From assembly GCA_021521415.1 (NCBI GenBank), contig JAIQDT010000675.1:62001-126000 (forward strand): a DNA stretch of 64,000 bases. Reading direction: 5' to 3'. Source of the stretch: Bidens hawaiensis. Lineage: Eukaryota; Streptophyta; Magnoliopsida; Asterales; Asteraceae. This document shows positions 9,659 to 21,767 of this stretch, piece after piece. The notes under the pieces were generated by a model that worked only from the letters and a program-made list of their open reading frames with translations, was not told where the DNA came from and made no database searches. The translations under genes were made by a program, and so were the position numbers. Position 1 is the first letter of the stretch. Each line of letters opens with the position of its first letter.

Positions 9659-12600
9659 CTACCTTTGATGATGCGACGATGAAGGCCGGTCTGGTGAAGA
9701 CCGTTGTCGCACCAAACCACCACCATACAATCTATGTTCCTCAAACGCGCCCCTAACCCGACTTCCATCATTTACCCGAGCTTGACCCGTCACACCAGAA
9801 AAGCCCACTTGACCCAGTGACCCAAACTCAAGTGGTTCCACTGGCCCATTTGATGATGGTCCACCAGGGTTCATATACATACCACGGGCCATGTTAGCCG
9901 GACCACTTTGGTTCGGACCAGGATGCAACGAGCCATTCTGGGTTTGGTATGTTGAGAATGTGTCATGTCTATATGAACCCGTTGACCTGTCGGCCCGACT
10001 TTCGTTACCACCCACCCGTTCAAACCGTGAGCCTGACTTATCCATTTGGTTACGGTTATGGTTGCGACCCGAACCGCGTGACTTTGAATTAGCTTTCCAG
10101 TTACTTTCTTTATCAATATGGTTATCACTTCTGTCATAGTTGTAGTTCCCTCTTCGTGGGCCCGAAGGATTCCGATCAAGGTCCCGGTCCCTAATCGCAG
10201 CCTTCTAACAAAGCAAGACAAATAAAATTAATATTAAAATCAAGAGAAAATTGCGCAAATGGTACCTATCGTTTGTTTATTTGTGTGGTGTATTGTATCA
10301 CGAACAAGCCGTAGAACTATCCGTTTTAGTTTCGATTTCAATTCCCGCCCGTTACCAGTGATTTTACTATCACGTTTAGTCCCGAATGTTAATCTCAGCC
10401 AAAAGTAACGCCAAACCCGAAGAGACACGATTACCCTTACGGGAACGACACTTGACCTCACTTTTTCGCTAAAAACTGACTTGAGATTAACGCTAGCAAC
10501 TGAGCGTGCAACGCTTTCATAAATGTTCGGAGTTTGAACTAAGTTTGCAATTTTTAAGAATTCGGAACCAAACTTGCATACGGTTAAACCACAGCATCCG
10601 TTTATGCAATTTTCTCAAATATATTAATTATTCAAAATTTGAAAATTAAGCATAAATTATTTGACTTACGAGATTTGGTAAATAAGTCCCGGTCCCACTG
10701 CGAGGTCTCGGTATATCTTCCACGTATGGTTGGTAAACGTTACCGGGTCGACCCGAAACGGGTGCAGCAACGGGAACAAGCTGGGGCCCATAGTTCATGA
10801 ACTGGGTTACTAAATTCATGTTTGGTACAGGTCTGCCCGGCCCATCCCACGGGACCCGACCCTGTAAGTAAACCGGTGGGACCATAAGCGGTGACGGGTA
10901 TGCAGGTGGCCCGTGTTGGTATGGACTTTGACAATAGCGACCAAACTGTAAATTTTGCCAATGGCTCGCAAAGTCACTATTAAGAATATCGGGTTTCCGT
11001 TGTTCCAGGGATTCACCAGAAACGGCCCCAGCGTCCCGAGGTCGATCTAGATCAAAATTCCCTGAATCACCATTATCCATATTATTATTATCGGCACCAT
11101 AAAAGTTACTTGGAGGAAGCATTGTGAAAAACGGAACTGGTGGCCCGGTGGGGTAAAACTTTAAGGGCATGGCTTCTGAATTATCCATCGTTCTTTGTCT
11201 TGAATTTTGACCTAAAACCATCGGACCTGTGGGAATTATTGGGTCGGGACCACTGGACTGAGCAAGTTCATAACTGGGCACATGAGATCTTAGAACATGC
11301 ATAGGTGGCAGGCCCGTGTAAGACCCGACACTTGGTGGACGGACCAGGTCCTGATTATCATCCTCGGGCTGTTGAACCGATGTATTCTCAATCATGGTCT
11401 TACCTTTGAAATACCCACTTGATGACTCAGCAGGGACTAAAACTGGTTTTTTCCCACGTCTTTCCCGTGTTGACTTGTTGACCGTTGACGTGTCATCCCA
11501 CGAGCTCTCGGATGACGTTTTACTTTTTAACGAGTGGGCAGCAGACGAGAATCTTGAACTTATAGTTCGTTCATCGGCAACCGCATCGTTATCGTCCCTC
11601 AACGGTCCACGTTTTTCCTTTTTATATTTTGGTTGACTTTGGATTTGGCCTTGACTTTGACTTTGACTTCTCGCCAGACCACCGGACCAACCAGCACGAC
11701 GAGGTGGAGGAACGTAACTCAACCCAGCTGAAGAGACCCGAACATTATCATCTGATGCAGCACTTTCAGAATTCACCGTCTTACAATCAGGTTCGAAGCT
11801 TGAATCTTTTTCCCGCCAAGAATCTGTTGGAACATTTTCATTTCTGGGTTCGGTGGAATTTTCAACTGATGTCGGTCCAAGCCCGGGAAAGAAATGAGTT
11901 AGTTGAGGAGCAACGAACCTGTGTGGTAACTGCATTCCCGAGAACGCGGGAATCATTGGCGGAAAGTTATTTTGTGCATAACCCATTCCAGCTAGAAACG
12001 ATGTCGGGAACGGGAACGGTACATGACCCATTGGCATATGAACCGGGCCATTGAACCCGTAAAGCCCAGAAGATGACATCATGTTTACAAGATCTTGTTC
12101 TTCTTGATGTACTTGTTGTGACCCGCTATTTGAGTCAACAGAGAAGTCAACCCCTTGATGGGTTTGGGTATTTGAAGGCTGATTGTTTCCACTTTCAGGT
12201 GATTTTCGGTTAGGCCTAATTTGAGGACCGTCCTTGTAATCATCGGTTAATTCTGGACTGGACCGTGTTCTAGCAAAGGGAGATCTTTGACTTTCGTTGA
12301 CCAATTGACCCGACACCAAATTCTTCTGGCTTTTGTTTATAGCATTGCCCTTTTGGTTTTCTGCACGAGAAGTTGATGTGGCGTGCTGACGTGACATGTT
12401 ATGAGGATGAGTGTCTTCAAATTCACTCTCACGACCAATGACTTCTTTGACTTTTTTGCCATTTGGTTTGACTTTTGGGATATAAATGACAGGTTGAATG
12501 TCGGGAATTGACAGAGGTGCATCAGGTCGTATCCCGCTGCCATGTCGGTCCCACGTGTTGGTAAAAAACTGATTTACTTCAGCAACAAGAATTTCCTGAG

Positions 12601-15600
12601 GACAATCTAGTAATCTAGCCAGCTTTTTCGCCCCAAATGCAAACGCACTGCGTATTCTATAAAAATTACCTGAAATGAAAAAAATCATGCATCATACATC
12701 ATAACAAGAAAGCTTAATTCATGTTTATAAATAATTAAATACCTTTACTGACACTTCGCCCCAAATTATTACTGACACGCAATGGATCAATAACATTAAA
12801 ATGTTTGGAAACAAAAGTTTGCCCTTGGTTATCAAGACCACTCGGGAAAACCGCGTAGACCGCGCTACAAGCATCAAGAAACACTTTCTTAAGCAGCAAC
12901 TCTCCGCTGTCCTTACGAGGAGGCTCGGCTACAATTATATTAAAAAAATAATATCCACGTCAGCAAAATACCCGACACTATCTAAAATTCTAAACCTACC
13001 GGTAATAAACCTGATATTACCAGTCACATCTGGAAGTGAGCCTATTGGCACGGGACCCCAGAGACTAACACAGAAATATTCCCAATCAAATTTACTAAAA
13101 AACTCCAGAAAACGGTATAAAACCTGCAAATAAAACACAATTATTCAAATGTAAATAAAGAATTATTAAATTTAAGGTTAAAGAAATGTTTGTAAATTAA
13201 ACAACCTCAAGAGGACCGGTAAAAGAATTGTTGAAAACATGGAATATGTAAAGAACCAAAGTCTCAAGTGCATATGTTGATATGAGGCCGTGATGAGCAC
13301 CAAGTATTCGGCTTTCATAGTAACACCATGCTTTGATTAGTATAATGCTGTGTTTAAATAAATGGTTCTGGTTTATCAAATTATCAACCTGCCACATGTA
13401 TAATTTGTCATCATAAGAAAACTAATATAACAAATTAATTACTATTTGAAATGTTGTATATAAAAAAAAAAAGAAATTTCAAATGTACCCCTAAAAACTT
13501 GCATACAATCATATTTCCGTAAAAACAATTTATTATATGTTTTTATTTATTTTCCTTTACACTCCTGCCAATCCAAACTATCATATCCTGATGCAAGTTT
13601 TAAGAGAAGGGCATATATGTTGTAAAACTAAAAATGGGTATACTTGATATAATAATAATTATTATTATATTCAATTAACCAATTTCAAAGAAATACATAA
13701 TACGACCATTATACCCTTTTCCCCTTACACCCCAAACTCCTCATCCTAACGCAAATCTGAAGAAAACGGTATACATGTCATAAATTTGAAAATGGGTATA
13801 CTTGATATTATGAAATTTTATTGTGTATATTAAATTTACCCATTTCTTTAAGCAGAATTTATAATATGATTACTGCTATACCCTTTTCTTTACACTTATA
13901 CTTCAAACTCTAAATCGTAATCAAGTTCTATGAAAGGAGTATATATGTCAAAAATTTGTAAGTGGGTATATTTGACATTACGAAACTCTCTAGGGTATAT
14001 TAGATAATTTAGATTTACCCATTTCAGTAAATACAATTTATAATATGACCATCATACCCTTTTCTTTCCCTTTACTGTTGGCTTTACACTCCAAACTCTC
14101 ATATCTAATGCAAGTTTTAAGAAAGGGTATAGATGTCATAAAAATTGACAATGGGTATATTTAATATTATGAAAATTTGTTGGGTATATTAGATTTCCCC
14201 ATTTCAGTATAAACAATTTATAATATGACCATTTTACACTTTTCTTTCCGCTACACTCCAAACTCTCACATCCTAAAGCAATTTAAAAAAAAAACGGTAT
14301 AGAAGTCCTTAATATGAGAATGAGTAAAACAAAATTTATAAAATGAGCATTATAACCTTTTATTTCCCTTTTCACGCCAAACACGAATATCATAAAGCAA
14401 GTTTTAAAAAAAATATAAATGTCATAAATTTGATAATGGGTGCATTTGATATTATGAAATTTTATATGATAAACATGATATTATGCCAAGTTTCGGATAA
14501 AATATATAAAATATTGCAAAATGTTTGTCACTAACCTCCTCAAGAAAGCAGAGGGTGCACAATCCTCCAAGTTGATTAAATGATATATCCACCACAATGT
14601 TCTCAACAAGACACTTTATAATCTTCACCTGCGGTTTAACAATCAAGAGTCAATAATACTCATACTAACATAGTAACATGAAAAATTAGAATCAAGGGTA
14701 AGATGTGGCATACTTCAGCTTGAATGTATTGAACCTCCTTAACACGAAACTCAGCATTTTCATTTTTCTCTTCGGTCTCCAACATATCCCGAACATCACT
14801 AGCCCATGAGTCTTTTAATGTTGTATTGCTACTAAACGCAGTCAAGTCTATATCTCCATCAGGTAAATAAGTTTTTAAGGGTACGGACCCAAAAGTAAAA
14901 ACCTGCGATTTTGAGATCAAGTAAGGACATACAAAATAACTAAATGTGTGTGTTCATTCGTTTAAACTTAATAAACAAAAGATCAAAAACAAACAATTAA
15001 AAGAACGAATTTTTTTAGCTTGATTTTATTTGATTTGTTTTTGATTTATCACTTAACAAAATTAGCTCCAATATCAACTTTCTAGAATACCATGTAATTG
15101 AAGTTGATAACGGTTTTGAAGATTGATGAAGATCTTTTGGCTTTTGTTTTAATATTTATATTTATTACTTCATAAAAATTTTGTTTTCATTTATGAACAA
15201 TTTGTTTATTTTGGGTTTTCAGATGATTTTGGTTCTTTATCTTGAGGATTATGGTTTTAAAATATTTTGGTATTTAAAAAAGTGATGTTTTACATTGCAA
15301 ATTTTTTTTATTGAAAGTGTGGTGCCCACGCTTTTTTTGCGCCTAGCGCCTAGGCCCTCGGAGAGACCTATGCGCCTTAAGTGCGCCTAACGCATTTGAT
15401 AACTATGGCAGATTCGTGTTTGTTTATGTTCGTTCGTTAATAGTATACACAAAGACTTTACAAAGACAAACAAATATAAACAAACGAGCATACATGAAAA
15501 TAACCGAGCAAATAGCAATAAATGTGAACATGAACATTAATTTGCTGGGCTTAAAAAGTTAATAAAACTAGACTAAATTGTAATGAATGACATTTTAATT

Positions 15601-16245
15601 TTATAAAACTAGACTACATTGTAATAGGCTAAAGAATTTAATAAACATATAATCAAAAGTAAACGAACGAACTTAAATAAACCTAAACTAACAAACATAA
15701 ATGTACGAACGGGCATAAACAAATTTAAATGAATGCAAGTTCACAAACATAAATGAGCAGACACAGGGCATGTGTTGATGTTCACTTAACTAATTAATCA
15801 AAAAACTTTCATTAATGTTCGTTATTTGATTAAATAAATGAACTTCCATTTGTTTCGTTTGCAGGCCTAAATAAACACTAACAACTCAATATTAAAAAAC
15901 TATATTTAACGCGTATACCATTAAAACAACAATGCATAACAGAACATATACACTGAATAATAACATAAACAATGTTTCAATTTTACATTAAAGCGATACA
16001 AAATAAAAAGATAACATTTAATAAATAATAATCACCTGGCAAGGAAAACATTTCTTAATTAGTCTCTGAACATAATCAGCAACCGCATTTCTCCGTTCTT
16101 CCGACAACTGATTCGGTTGAATACACGCAATAAGCTCCGCCGTTCTTTCTTCAGCTTTTAACCACCGAACACAATCCAAACTCTCCAACAACGGAACCGC
16201 ATTGGGCAACAGCCCATTTGGCAATATCCCTTCATGGTCGCCCAT
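9659..16245 (-). CDS. Nucleotidyltransferase / PAP-OAS1 substrate-binding domain protein, 8 coding exons
   Basis: Coding exons run 16245-16036, 14902-14714, 14628-14536, 13388-13206, 13123-13021, 12928-12743, 12669-10670 and 10204-9659. All have GT-AG introns; phases are 0 except the 5/6 and 6/7 junctions (phase 1). The start MGDHEGILPNG opens exon 1 and the product is about 1169 residues. Exon 2 holds the nucleotidyltransferase motif F-G-S (residues 74-76) and D-G-D-I-D (D87, D89). Exon 3 holds the third acidic residue in V-D-I-S (D147). Exons 4-6 form the PAP/OAS1 substrate-binding region. About 800 residues of Ser/Pro/Asn/Gly-rich, probably disordered sequence follow in exons 7-8. The family is plant nucleotidyltransferases related to non-canonical poly(A)/terminal RNA polymerases; the substrate is not known from sequence. 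All core residues and splice sites are intact, so the gene is probably functional. Confidence 0.93.
13480..14470. repeat. Tandem satellite-like array inside intron 3
   Basis: Five to six diverged units recur at roughly 165-180 bp (the last interval is shorter), with comparable anchors near 13697, 13861, 14041, 14221 and 14341. Each unit carries TATAATATGACCAT, then ACCCTTTTCTTTCC, CACTCCAAACTCTCA, CTAATGCAAGTTTTAAG, GGGTATA.ATGTCATAAA, GGGTATA.TTGATATTATGAAA, and GGGTATATTAGATTTACCCA. The array makes up most of the 1147-nt intron between exons 3 and 4. The splice sites at both ends are intact. Confidence 0.8.
14903..16035 (-). other. Intron 1 of the nucleotidyltransferase gene, with MITE-like inserts
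   Basis: Intron of 1133 nt. It contains a GC-rich palindromic patch near 15318-15412 built on GCGCCTAGCGCCTAGG and ending CATTTGATAACTATGG, a sequence style seen in small hAT-like MITEs. It also holds many scattered copies of GTTCGTTTATGTT / AACATAAACGAAC words (15410-15860). The ends of these inserts could not be fixed. Confidence 0.55.
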
Positions 16246-16800
16246 ACAAACCCTAATTTCAAGATTCTCAATTTCGCCCAAAATGTCAACACAACTCTCA
16301 ATTCCAAACAAAACCCAGATACCAATTTCAAATCCAAACAACACCCAGTTTCCCAATTTCAAGATTCTTAACTTCCAACACACAAACACTATGAAACCCT
16401 AATTCCAAGATTCTTAATTTCCGTGAAAACCCACCTGTAGATTTACAAAATACGAATACCCAGTTGGTTAAATCGTTATAAATGATGTGGGTATTTGATA
16501 CTGAAGCTAGAACAGTCAGTGTGTGTGTGTGTTTTGGTAGGTGCGAGAAATTGGGGATTTTGGCTATATTTTGGGGATAATCCGATACATGGGGAGATAA
16601 TAAAGTCCTGAAATTGAGGAGTGAGAATCAAAGAACAAGGTTTGATTGATTGTTTAATAAAAAGAGAGATAGAATTAGAAGATCAGAGAAGTGGATTATG
16701 TGAATTTAGAATCAGAAGAGCGAGCTAGGGCAAATATGCATGACGAAATTGACAGATTAATCGTGTAGGATTTTAGAACCCTAATTTGGTTGGTGATGTT
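16246..16800 (-). promoter_or_regulatory. 5' leader and promoter region of the nucleotidyltransferase gene
   Basis: Upstream of the start codon at 16245 the minus-strand sequence carries repeated TTAGGGTTT telo-box-like motifs (complements AAACCCTAA near 16249, 16394 and 16776), which in plants are typical of promoters and leaders of housekeeping genes. A near-duplicated CCCTAATT.CAAGATTCT block occurs at about 16252 and 16398. A possible leader-intron donor (CAG|GTGGG) lies near 16433. A (GT)n microsatellite lies at 16519-16532. No convincing TATA box or start site could be fixed. Confidence 0.45.
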
Positions 16801-18151
16801 GGGCCTCAAGATCCTCCAAAGCCCATGCTATATAAAGACTAGTATATGTTTTTGGATGACTATATACTTCACTAAAAGTTTAGTAAAATCTACTATGAAT
16901 TCAAGTGATTATAATACTTAAAAACGAGATAAGTGTAATATATACTTCCTTAGAAGTAACATGGTTATAATAACATAATCAATTATAAATAAACAACCTA
17001 ATAAAAAAACACATCAATATATTTCTGTTCTATTTTTATAAATGTCGTGTGTCATCTTGATATACCTTCCTAGTCCTTCTAGGAACTGGAGTCCTTTTTA
17101 CCTGAGTTTTCCCTTCACACACGTGTGTAAATTTTCCTTTGAGAATTGATAATTGTGGAACAAAATTGGAGTTTTATATATGTGCGTAAGATGTATGGGT
17201 AATGCGCAAGCTTCATACATTAAGGTGTTGAAATTAACTGAAAAAATAATATGATCGACCTGGATAATTATCAAGTTGTTGTTTAGGTCGGTTTGAATAT
17301 TAGAGATAATTGGATTTTGCTTTAATTATATTAGTTCGATTCAAATTGCATATATAGATTTTAGCAATCGAATTTACACTATTAAATATATACTGAGTCA
17401 TATTTTCCAGGTGTTTTTATATTAGTGACTATTGAGATTTCAATACCTTATCATTCCATCATTCTAGTATCCGATATTCGTAATACCGTTCATCTTGTCA
17501 ACAATGCACAATCAATTTGCAATTGCAATTGGTTCATCATTCCAAAATCCAGACCTTTAAATGGTGGCTCTTTAAACCATTTTCCTTAGCCATTTGGTGC
17601 TCCGGCTGCAGGTCTCCGGTGGTCCTTAAACCATTTTTCATGCTTGGTTTTTAAACACTTTCCAAATATATATGATTTGATATTTAGTGTAAGATTGAAT
17701 ACTACAACACAACAATCTCATGTAAAAAAGACGAATAATGGAATATGTTCATAACACGATAAACCACAATACATTCTAACTAAAGCGTTGGTTCGCTAGT
17801 TCGTAACCGAAGGTTTCAAGATCCGATTTAAGGCGAACAACCCCCCCCCCCCACCCACCCCCTATTTATAGTATGTTCTCATTTCTAAATTAACGACCAT
17901 GTTAGGAGCATGTGTATAGATGTCTGTTACACAAGTCAGATTAATGTTTTTTAAAAATATTTATTTTAAATTGCATATCATATATTTCTTAAAGACGTTT
18001 TATAAAAATTTTATAGGCTATGACTTAGGTGTAATTATATTATTTTCCAAATAAAAATATCAACATCAAAATGACTTAATATGAGGAAAGCGACTAACGA
18101 GAAAACCCACTTTTTAGTGGTCTGAAAAGATAATTATTTTTATGTATTGAG
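16801..18151. other. AT-rich intergenic region, no gene seen
   Basis: No protein or RNA gene is supported. A poly-C tract of about 14 nt lies near 17840-17853 (CCCCC...ACCCACCCCC). Short CTCCGG/CAGGTCTCCGG words occur near 17600-17625. Confidence 0.5.
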
Positions 18152-18163
18152 GATGAAGACCGA

Positions 18164-18556
18164 TCTCTCACTTATGGCCTAGTGGTAGAAGGCTTGGGTT
18201 CTTCAGTGGAGACTTAAGTTCGAATCCCACTTGTGCTATATTTGGATGGATATTGGCAATGATGGATTTGAGCTAGGCCTTGTGCAAAGGTTGTCAGTTC
18301 GAATCCTGAGCCCACCCGGGTTTTCATCCCACCGTGTGTTACATCAGAGAGTTCTACTCTTGTGGTAGCACAACGGCTGTCAAGTGGCAGTCGGCGGTAT
18401 GGTTTCCCGGGGGAACGCCCAAGCCAAACTCTGAAGCCAGCGTGGGCCCGGTTAAGACAACATAGTCTAGCCAGAGTGGGGCATCAGGGCTCTCCAAATT
18501 TGGAGGGTGTGGTAGTCTAAATATAAAAAAGTCGCCGTTCTTTAAAAAAAAAAAAA
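18164..18556 (+). mobile_element. tRNA-derived SINE with 12-bp duplication
   Basis: The element is flanked by a perfect 12-bp direct repeat GATGAAGACCGA (18152-18163 and 18557-18568). It starts with a tRNA-like head: an A box TGGCCTAGTGG (18175-18185) and a B box AGTTCGAATCCC (18217-18228), the Pol III internal promoter spacing. A second B-box-like AGTTCGAATCCT is at 18296-18307. The tail ends in T3-A13. Length is about 393 bp, at the long end for plant SINEs. Such elements use LINE machinery; an RTE remnant lies at 4190-4960, but pairing them is speculation. Confidence 0.85.
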
Positions 18557-19379
18557 GATGAAGACCGAAGATTATGTGTCGCTATTTTAGAGTGATTTAG
18601 TGTTCAACTAGTTTAGTTGAGCAACCAATTAAACAGTCTGCAATTTTAAAACAATGACTATAATCAAATAGATGTAGTGCTTTACGTTTGTTCACACATG
18701 TCAATTAAATTTAAGTTCAATAGAAAGTACTAAAGTCAAGTAAAGCTTTTAGCTAGATTTCAAAGCCTATCAAAAAATTTGTTTCAAAAATGCAAAACTA
18801 AAAGATGAAAATCTAACTATTTTAGAGATATTTTATGTAAAGACATTAGGTTTTCTTTGAATTAAGAGTGTCGTTCCAGACTAAATTCCTTAGTTGAAAC
18901 TCATTGGAGTCATTTTGGTATTGTGTAATGTTGTCGTGGTTGGTCTCGACTTTGTTTGTCTCATTCTAACATGTTGCAAGTTCGGTTTAGTTGTGATGTG
19001 TTAAAAGTACTTTAATAATTATTAACTAAAATAACTTAAATTAGACACTAAGTAATACTTTAGACTCTCTAAAATTCGACTAAACTACTAGCCAGAAAGT
19101 AAACCGATCGACTCTAGTAAAGCTAAGTAAGTCCAGATATCGAACCCACGAGACTCTCTAAATTACATTTATTAGCTAATTATACTCAACTTCATACACG
19201 ACTTATTAATTTATATTTGTTTGAGGGGGGTTATATTTAAAATACTAATTTAAGACTATTATTAAAAACTAATTAAAAAAACAAGTAATTTAAACAAAAG
19301 CAAAAGTTTGTTAATTAAATAAGATGATGATAAGAAAACTACTTAGGCTAGAATCCCCTAAATTTCAGTTATTAATTAA

Positions 19380-20605
19380 CTGAGAAAATATTTAGTTATG
19401 GATTGGGATCGTTAATTAGACACTTAAAAGAAAACCCGAAAAGGGCCTCTGACCTTCTCAAGAAGACACTTATGGGTTTCTAATAAGTTTTAATGAACAC
19501 CAGTATTAAAAATCAAGTTCCCTTACGGTCACCTAATTAATTATAACTTAGTTCCTTTATAATGAAATCCTACTTTACGGAAATCAAAGACAATTTAATA
19601 TATTCAATTGATTTAATAGACAATAATAAATAATCAAACCTAGACGGACTCCTTACGAAGAACTAAATCTAGCAAGATTAAATAATAAAGATCTATCAAT
19701 AACCTAGCACTTTACGGATTTTTAGGTTAGCAACACACTTAGGTTTATTTGACAATATTATTCCTATGATCTTATCGCGAAATCAATCATAAAATAATCA
19801 AGAACACAAAGTAATTGATCTAATAACAACCTATCATATGACAAACAATAATCAAGGAAACTATGGAATAAAACTCATCAAACAATCCTAAGTATCCATA
19901 TGCATCAATATAATATAAGTAAATCTTTTACTAATTCATAAAAACCATAACGATAAATAATCCTAAGTCAAATCAAAACATCAAAGTAGGTTCATCATGA
20001 GCCTAAGTAGTTCATGCAATTTAGCCTAACATCTTAAGTTTAAACAAAACAATCAAAGAAGAATTCATGACGGTAATAAAGGAAAACGAAAGAAAACAAA
20101 AGATAAAACCCGTGTTCTTCGTCTTCAACCAATACGCACTCTACCGAATGATTCTTCAACTCTAAAGTCGTCAAAATTTGCAATCCTAAGCGTTTGAAAA
20201 CTCCAAATTCGTCTGGCTTCTTCAGGGTATGTTTAAGGTTGAATTCAGGGGGATTTATATAGGAAATAGGAGCCAAAACCCTAAAATTCGTTTGGAATAT
20301 TCTGGAAGCAGGCCCACAACGCCGCGCGACGAGCTCTCACCCCTTTGGTCGCGCGGAGCTCCGGCTAGGGGGTGGGGGTCTGGTTTGGTCTGGTCCGGTT
20401 CACTCACGATCTGGTCCGATTCGTTTCCTGATGCTCCGGTTCTCCGGTTTAGCTCGTTTTCGCTCTCTTTTCACCATAATTGAAACCCAGAACCTAAAAT
20501 ATAAAAACATGTTAGTAGTAAACAAATCTTACATAAAACCGAACAAAACTAATAAAATATTAAATAAAACGTACAAAGGATTTATGTACATTAAACGGTA
20601 TATCA
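19380..20605 (-). repeat. Athila-like LTR fragment (reverse copy)
   Basis: The reverse complement is collinear with 49680-50935. Both start TGATATA, pass through TTTTATTAGTTTTGTTCGG-like sequence, a GGTTC.GGG block, GAAAACGAGCTAAA, a GCGCGGCG/GAGCTC-rich segment, and the CTTCTTGAGAAG...GGTGACCGTAAGG region. The right edge at 20605 looks like an LTR end. The left edge and a target duplication were not resolved. There is no coding capacity. An Athila lineage is inferred from style and from a Gypsy gag fragment near the other copy. Confidence 0.6.
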
Positions 20606-20649
20606 GGTTGCTTAATTAAATTCTGCTCTTCAAAAAGAAAAAGATTGAT

Positions 20650-21767
20650 GTATATGAAAATATGCATCTTTTAATCATCAAATAATCTCCAAAATGCCAT
20701 ATTTTATTATATTATCTAGTTCAAATAGCTACCTATTATGTTATTTTCTATTTTTAGGTTTATTCCAGCCTCAAACGAAGAAACGAGTGGATACATGAAG
20801 AAAAACGAAGAAAACCAAAGAAATTGTGTATCAATTAATTTAGCACACCCCCACGCTCAAGAAGCACACCCATGTGGTCACCTCTCTAAGAAAAGACAAA
20901 ATCTAATGAAGCTAACACGGGGTCGTGTCTCACCTAGCACACCCCCATGGTCACCTTTCCAAGAAAAGATGAAATCTGATGAAGCTAACTCGGGGCCGTG
21001 TCTCACCTAGCACACCCCGTGGTCAATTTTCCAAGAAAAAGACAAAATCTGATAAAGCTGACGCAGGGTCGTGTCTCACCTAACACACCCCCGTATTTAC
21101 CCTCCAAAGAAAAGACAAAAATATAAAAATCTAGCATCCAAAACACATCCCCGCGCCTCATCCACCATGCCCCCGTGCCAAGTAATCATATGTACGATTT
21201 GACAAGCAATTAATGCACCTGAATAGCTGAACATGGGGGCATGCCCATCTAACATGGGGCCGTCCTAGGTTGCCTAGATAACCTATAAATAGGTTGCATG
21301 TTTCATTGCAATAGGCGTGCTTGGAGAGGGTTTGGACGGGTTTCTCACTTAAAAACACTCACTTCACACTTAAATTAAAGATCCATTGAAGAGTTTGAAG
21401 GCTTGGCGGCATTCATCACATCCATCACCCATCACCATTGAAGAAGAAGATTCATCCCCAATTTGGTTAGATTGTTCTAGTTTAATCATGTATTTGATAT
21501 CTTCACCTTCTTTGATGTTCATTATCATGCTCATCATGAGCTAAACTCCATTTGCCATCTAAATCTATAATAAAACTTAACCTTATTTGATGATTAAGTT
21601 ATGTGATTTAGTTTTTGTAAAGTACATGATTATTTTGCAATTATCCTTTGATGAAATATGTTTTGTCATCATAATCTATTAATTCAAGGTTGGTGATTAA
21701 AATCTTTAAAACAAATCTTTATAATATTTCATGATTCACCCATGTTCTTGGAAACTAGGAATGGTAA
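20650..21767. repeat. LTR-like fragment with 73-bp tandem repeats (left part)
   Basis: The region at about 20850-21110 contains at least three units of roughly 73 bp, each with GTGTCTCACCTAGCACACCCC and AAGAAAAGACAAAATCTGATGAAGCTAAC. The second half (21360-21600) looks like a Gypsy LTR or leader (ATCACCCATCACCATTGAAG...). It is interrupted at 21767/24831 by the 3-kb solo LTR and seems to continue to about 25200. Family assignment is an inference. Confidence 0.5.

Noticed and set aside
9871..10221. Alternative minus-strand frame overlapping exon 8
   Set aside because: Wrong frame. The true exon 8 frame gives a consistent phase with exon 7 and a TAG at 9659.
11394..12054. Two plus-strand open frames
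   Set aside because: They lie antisense to exon 7 of the nucleotidyltransferase gene, whose minus-strand frame is open for 2000 nt and conserved; these are shadows.
17840..17855. Poly-C tract as a possible regulatory or assembly mark
   Set aside because: Homopolymer runs of this sort (also at 3348, 49171, 59505 and 63614) are common sequencing-sensitive low complexity and show no associated feature.
18171..18230. Possible functional tRNA gene
   Set aside because: A and B boxes are present but no acceptor stem or anticodon arm is evident, and a 12-bp duplication with poly-A tail shows a SINE.
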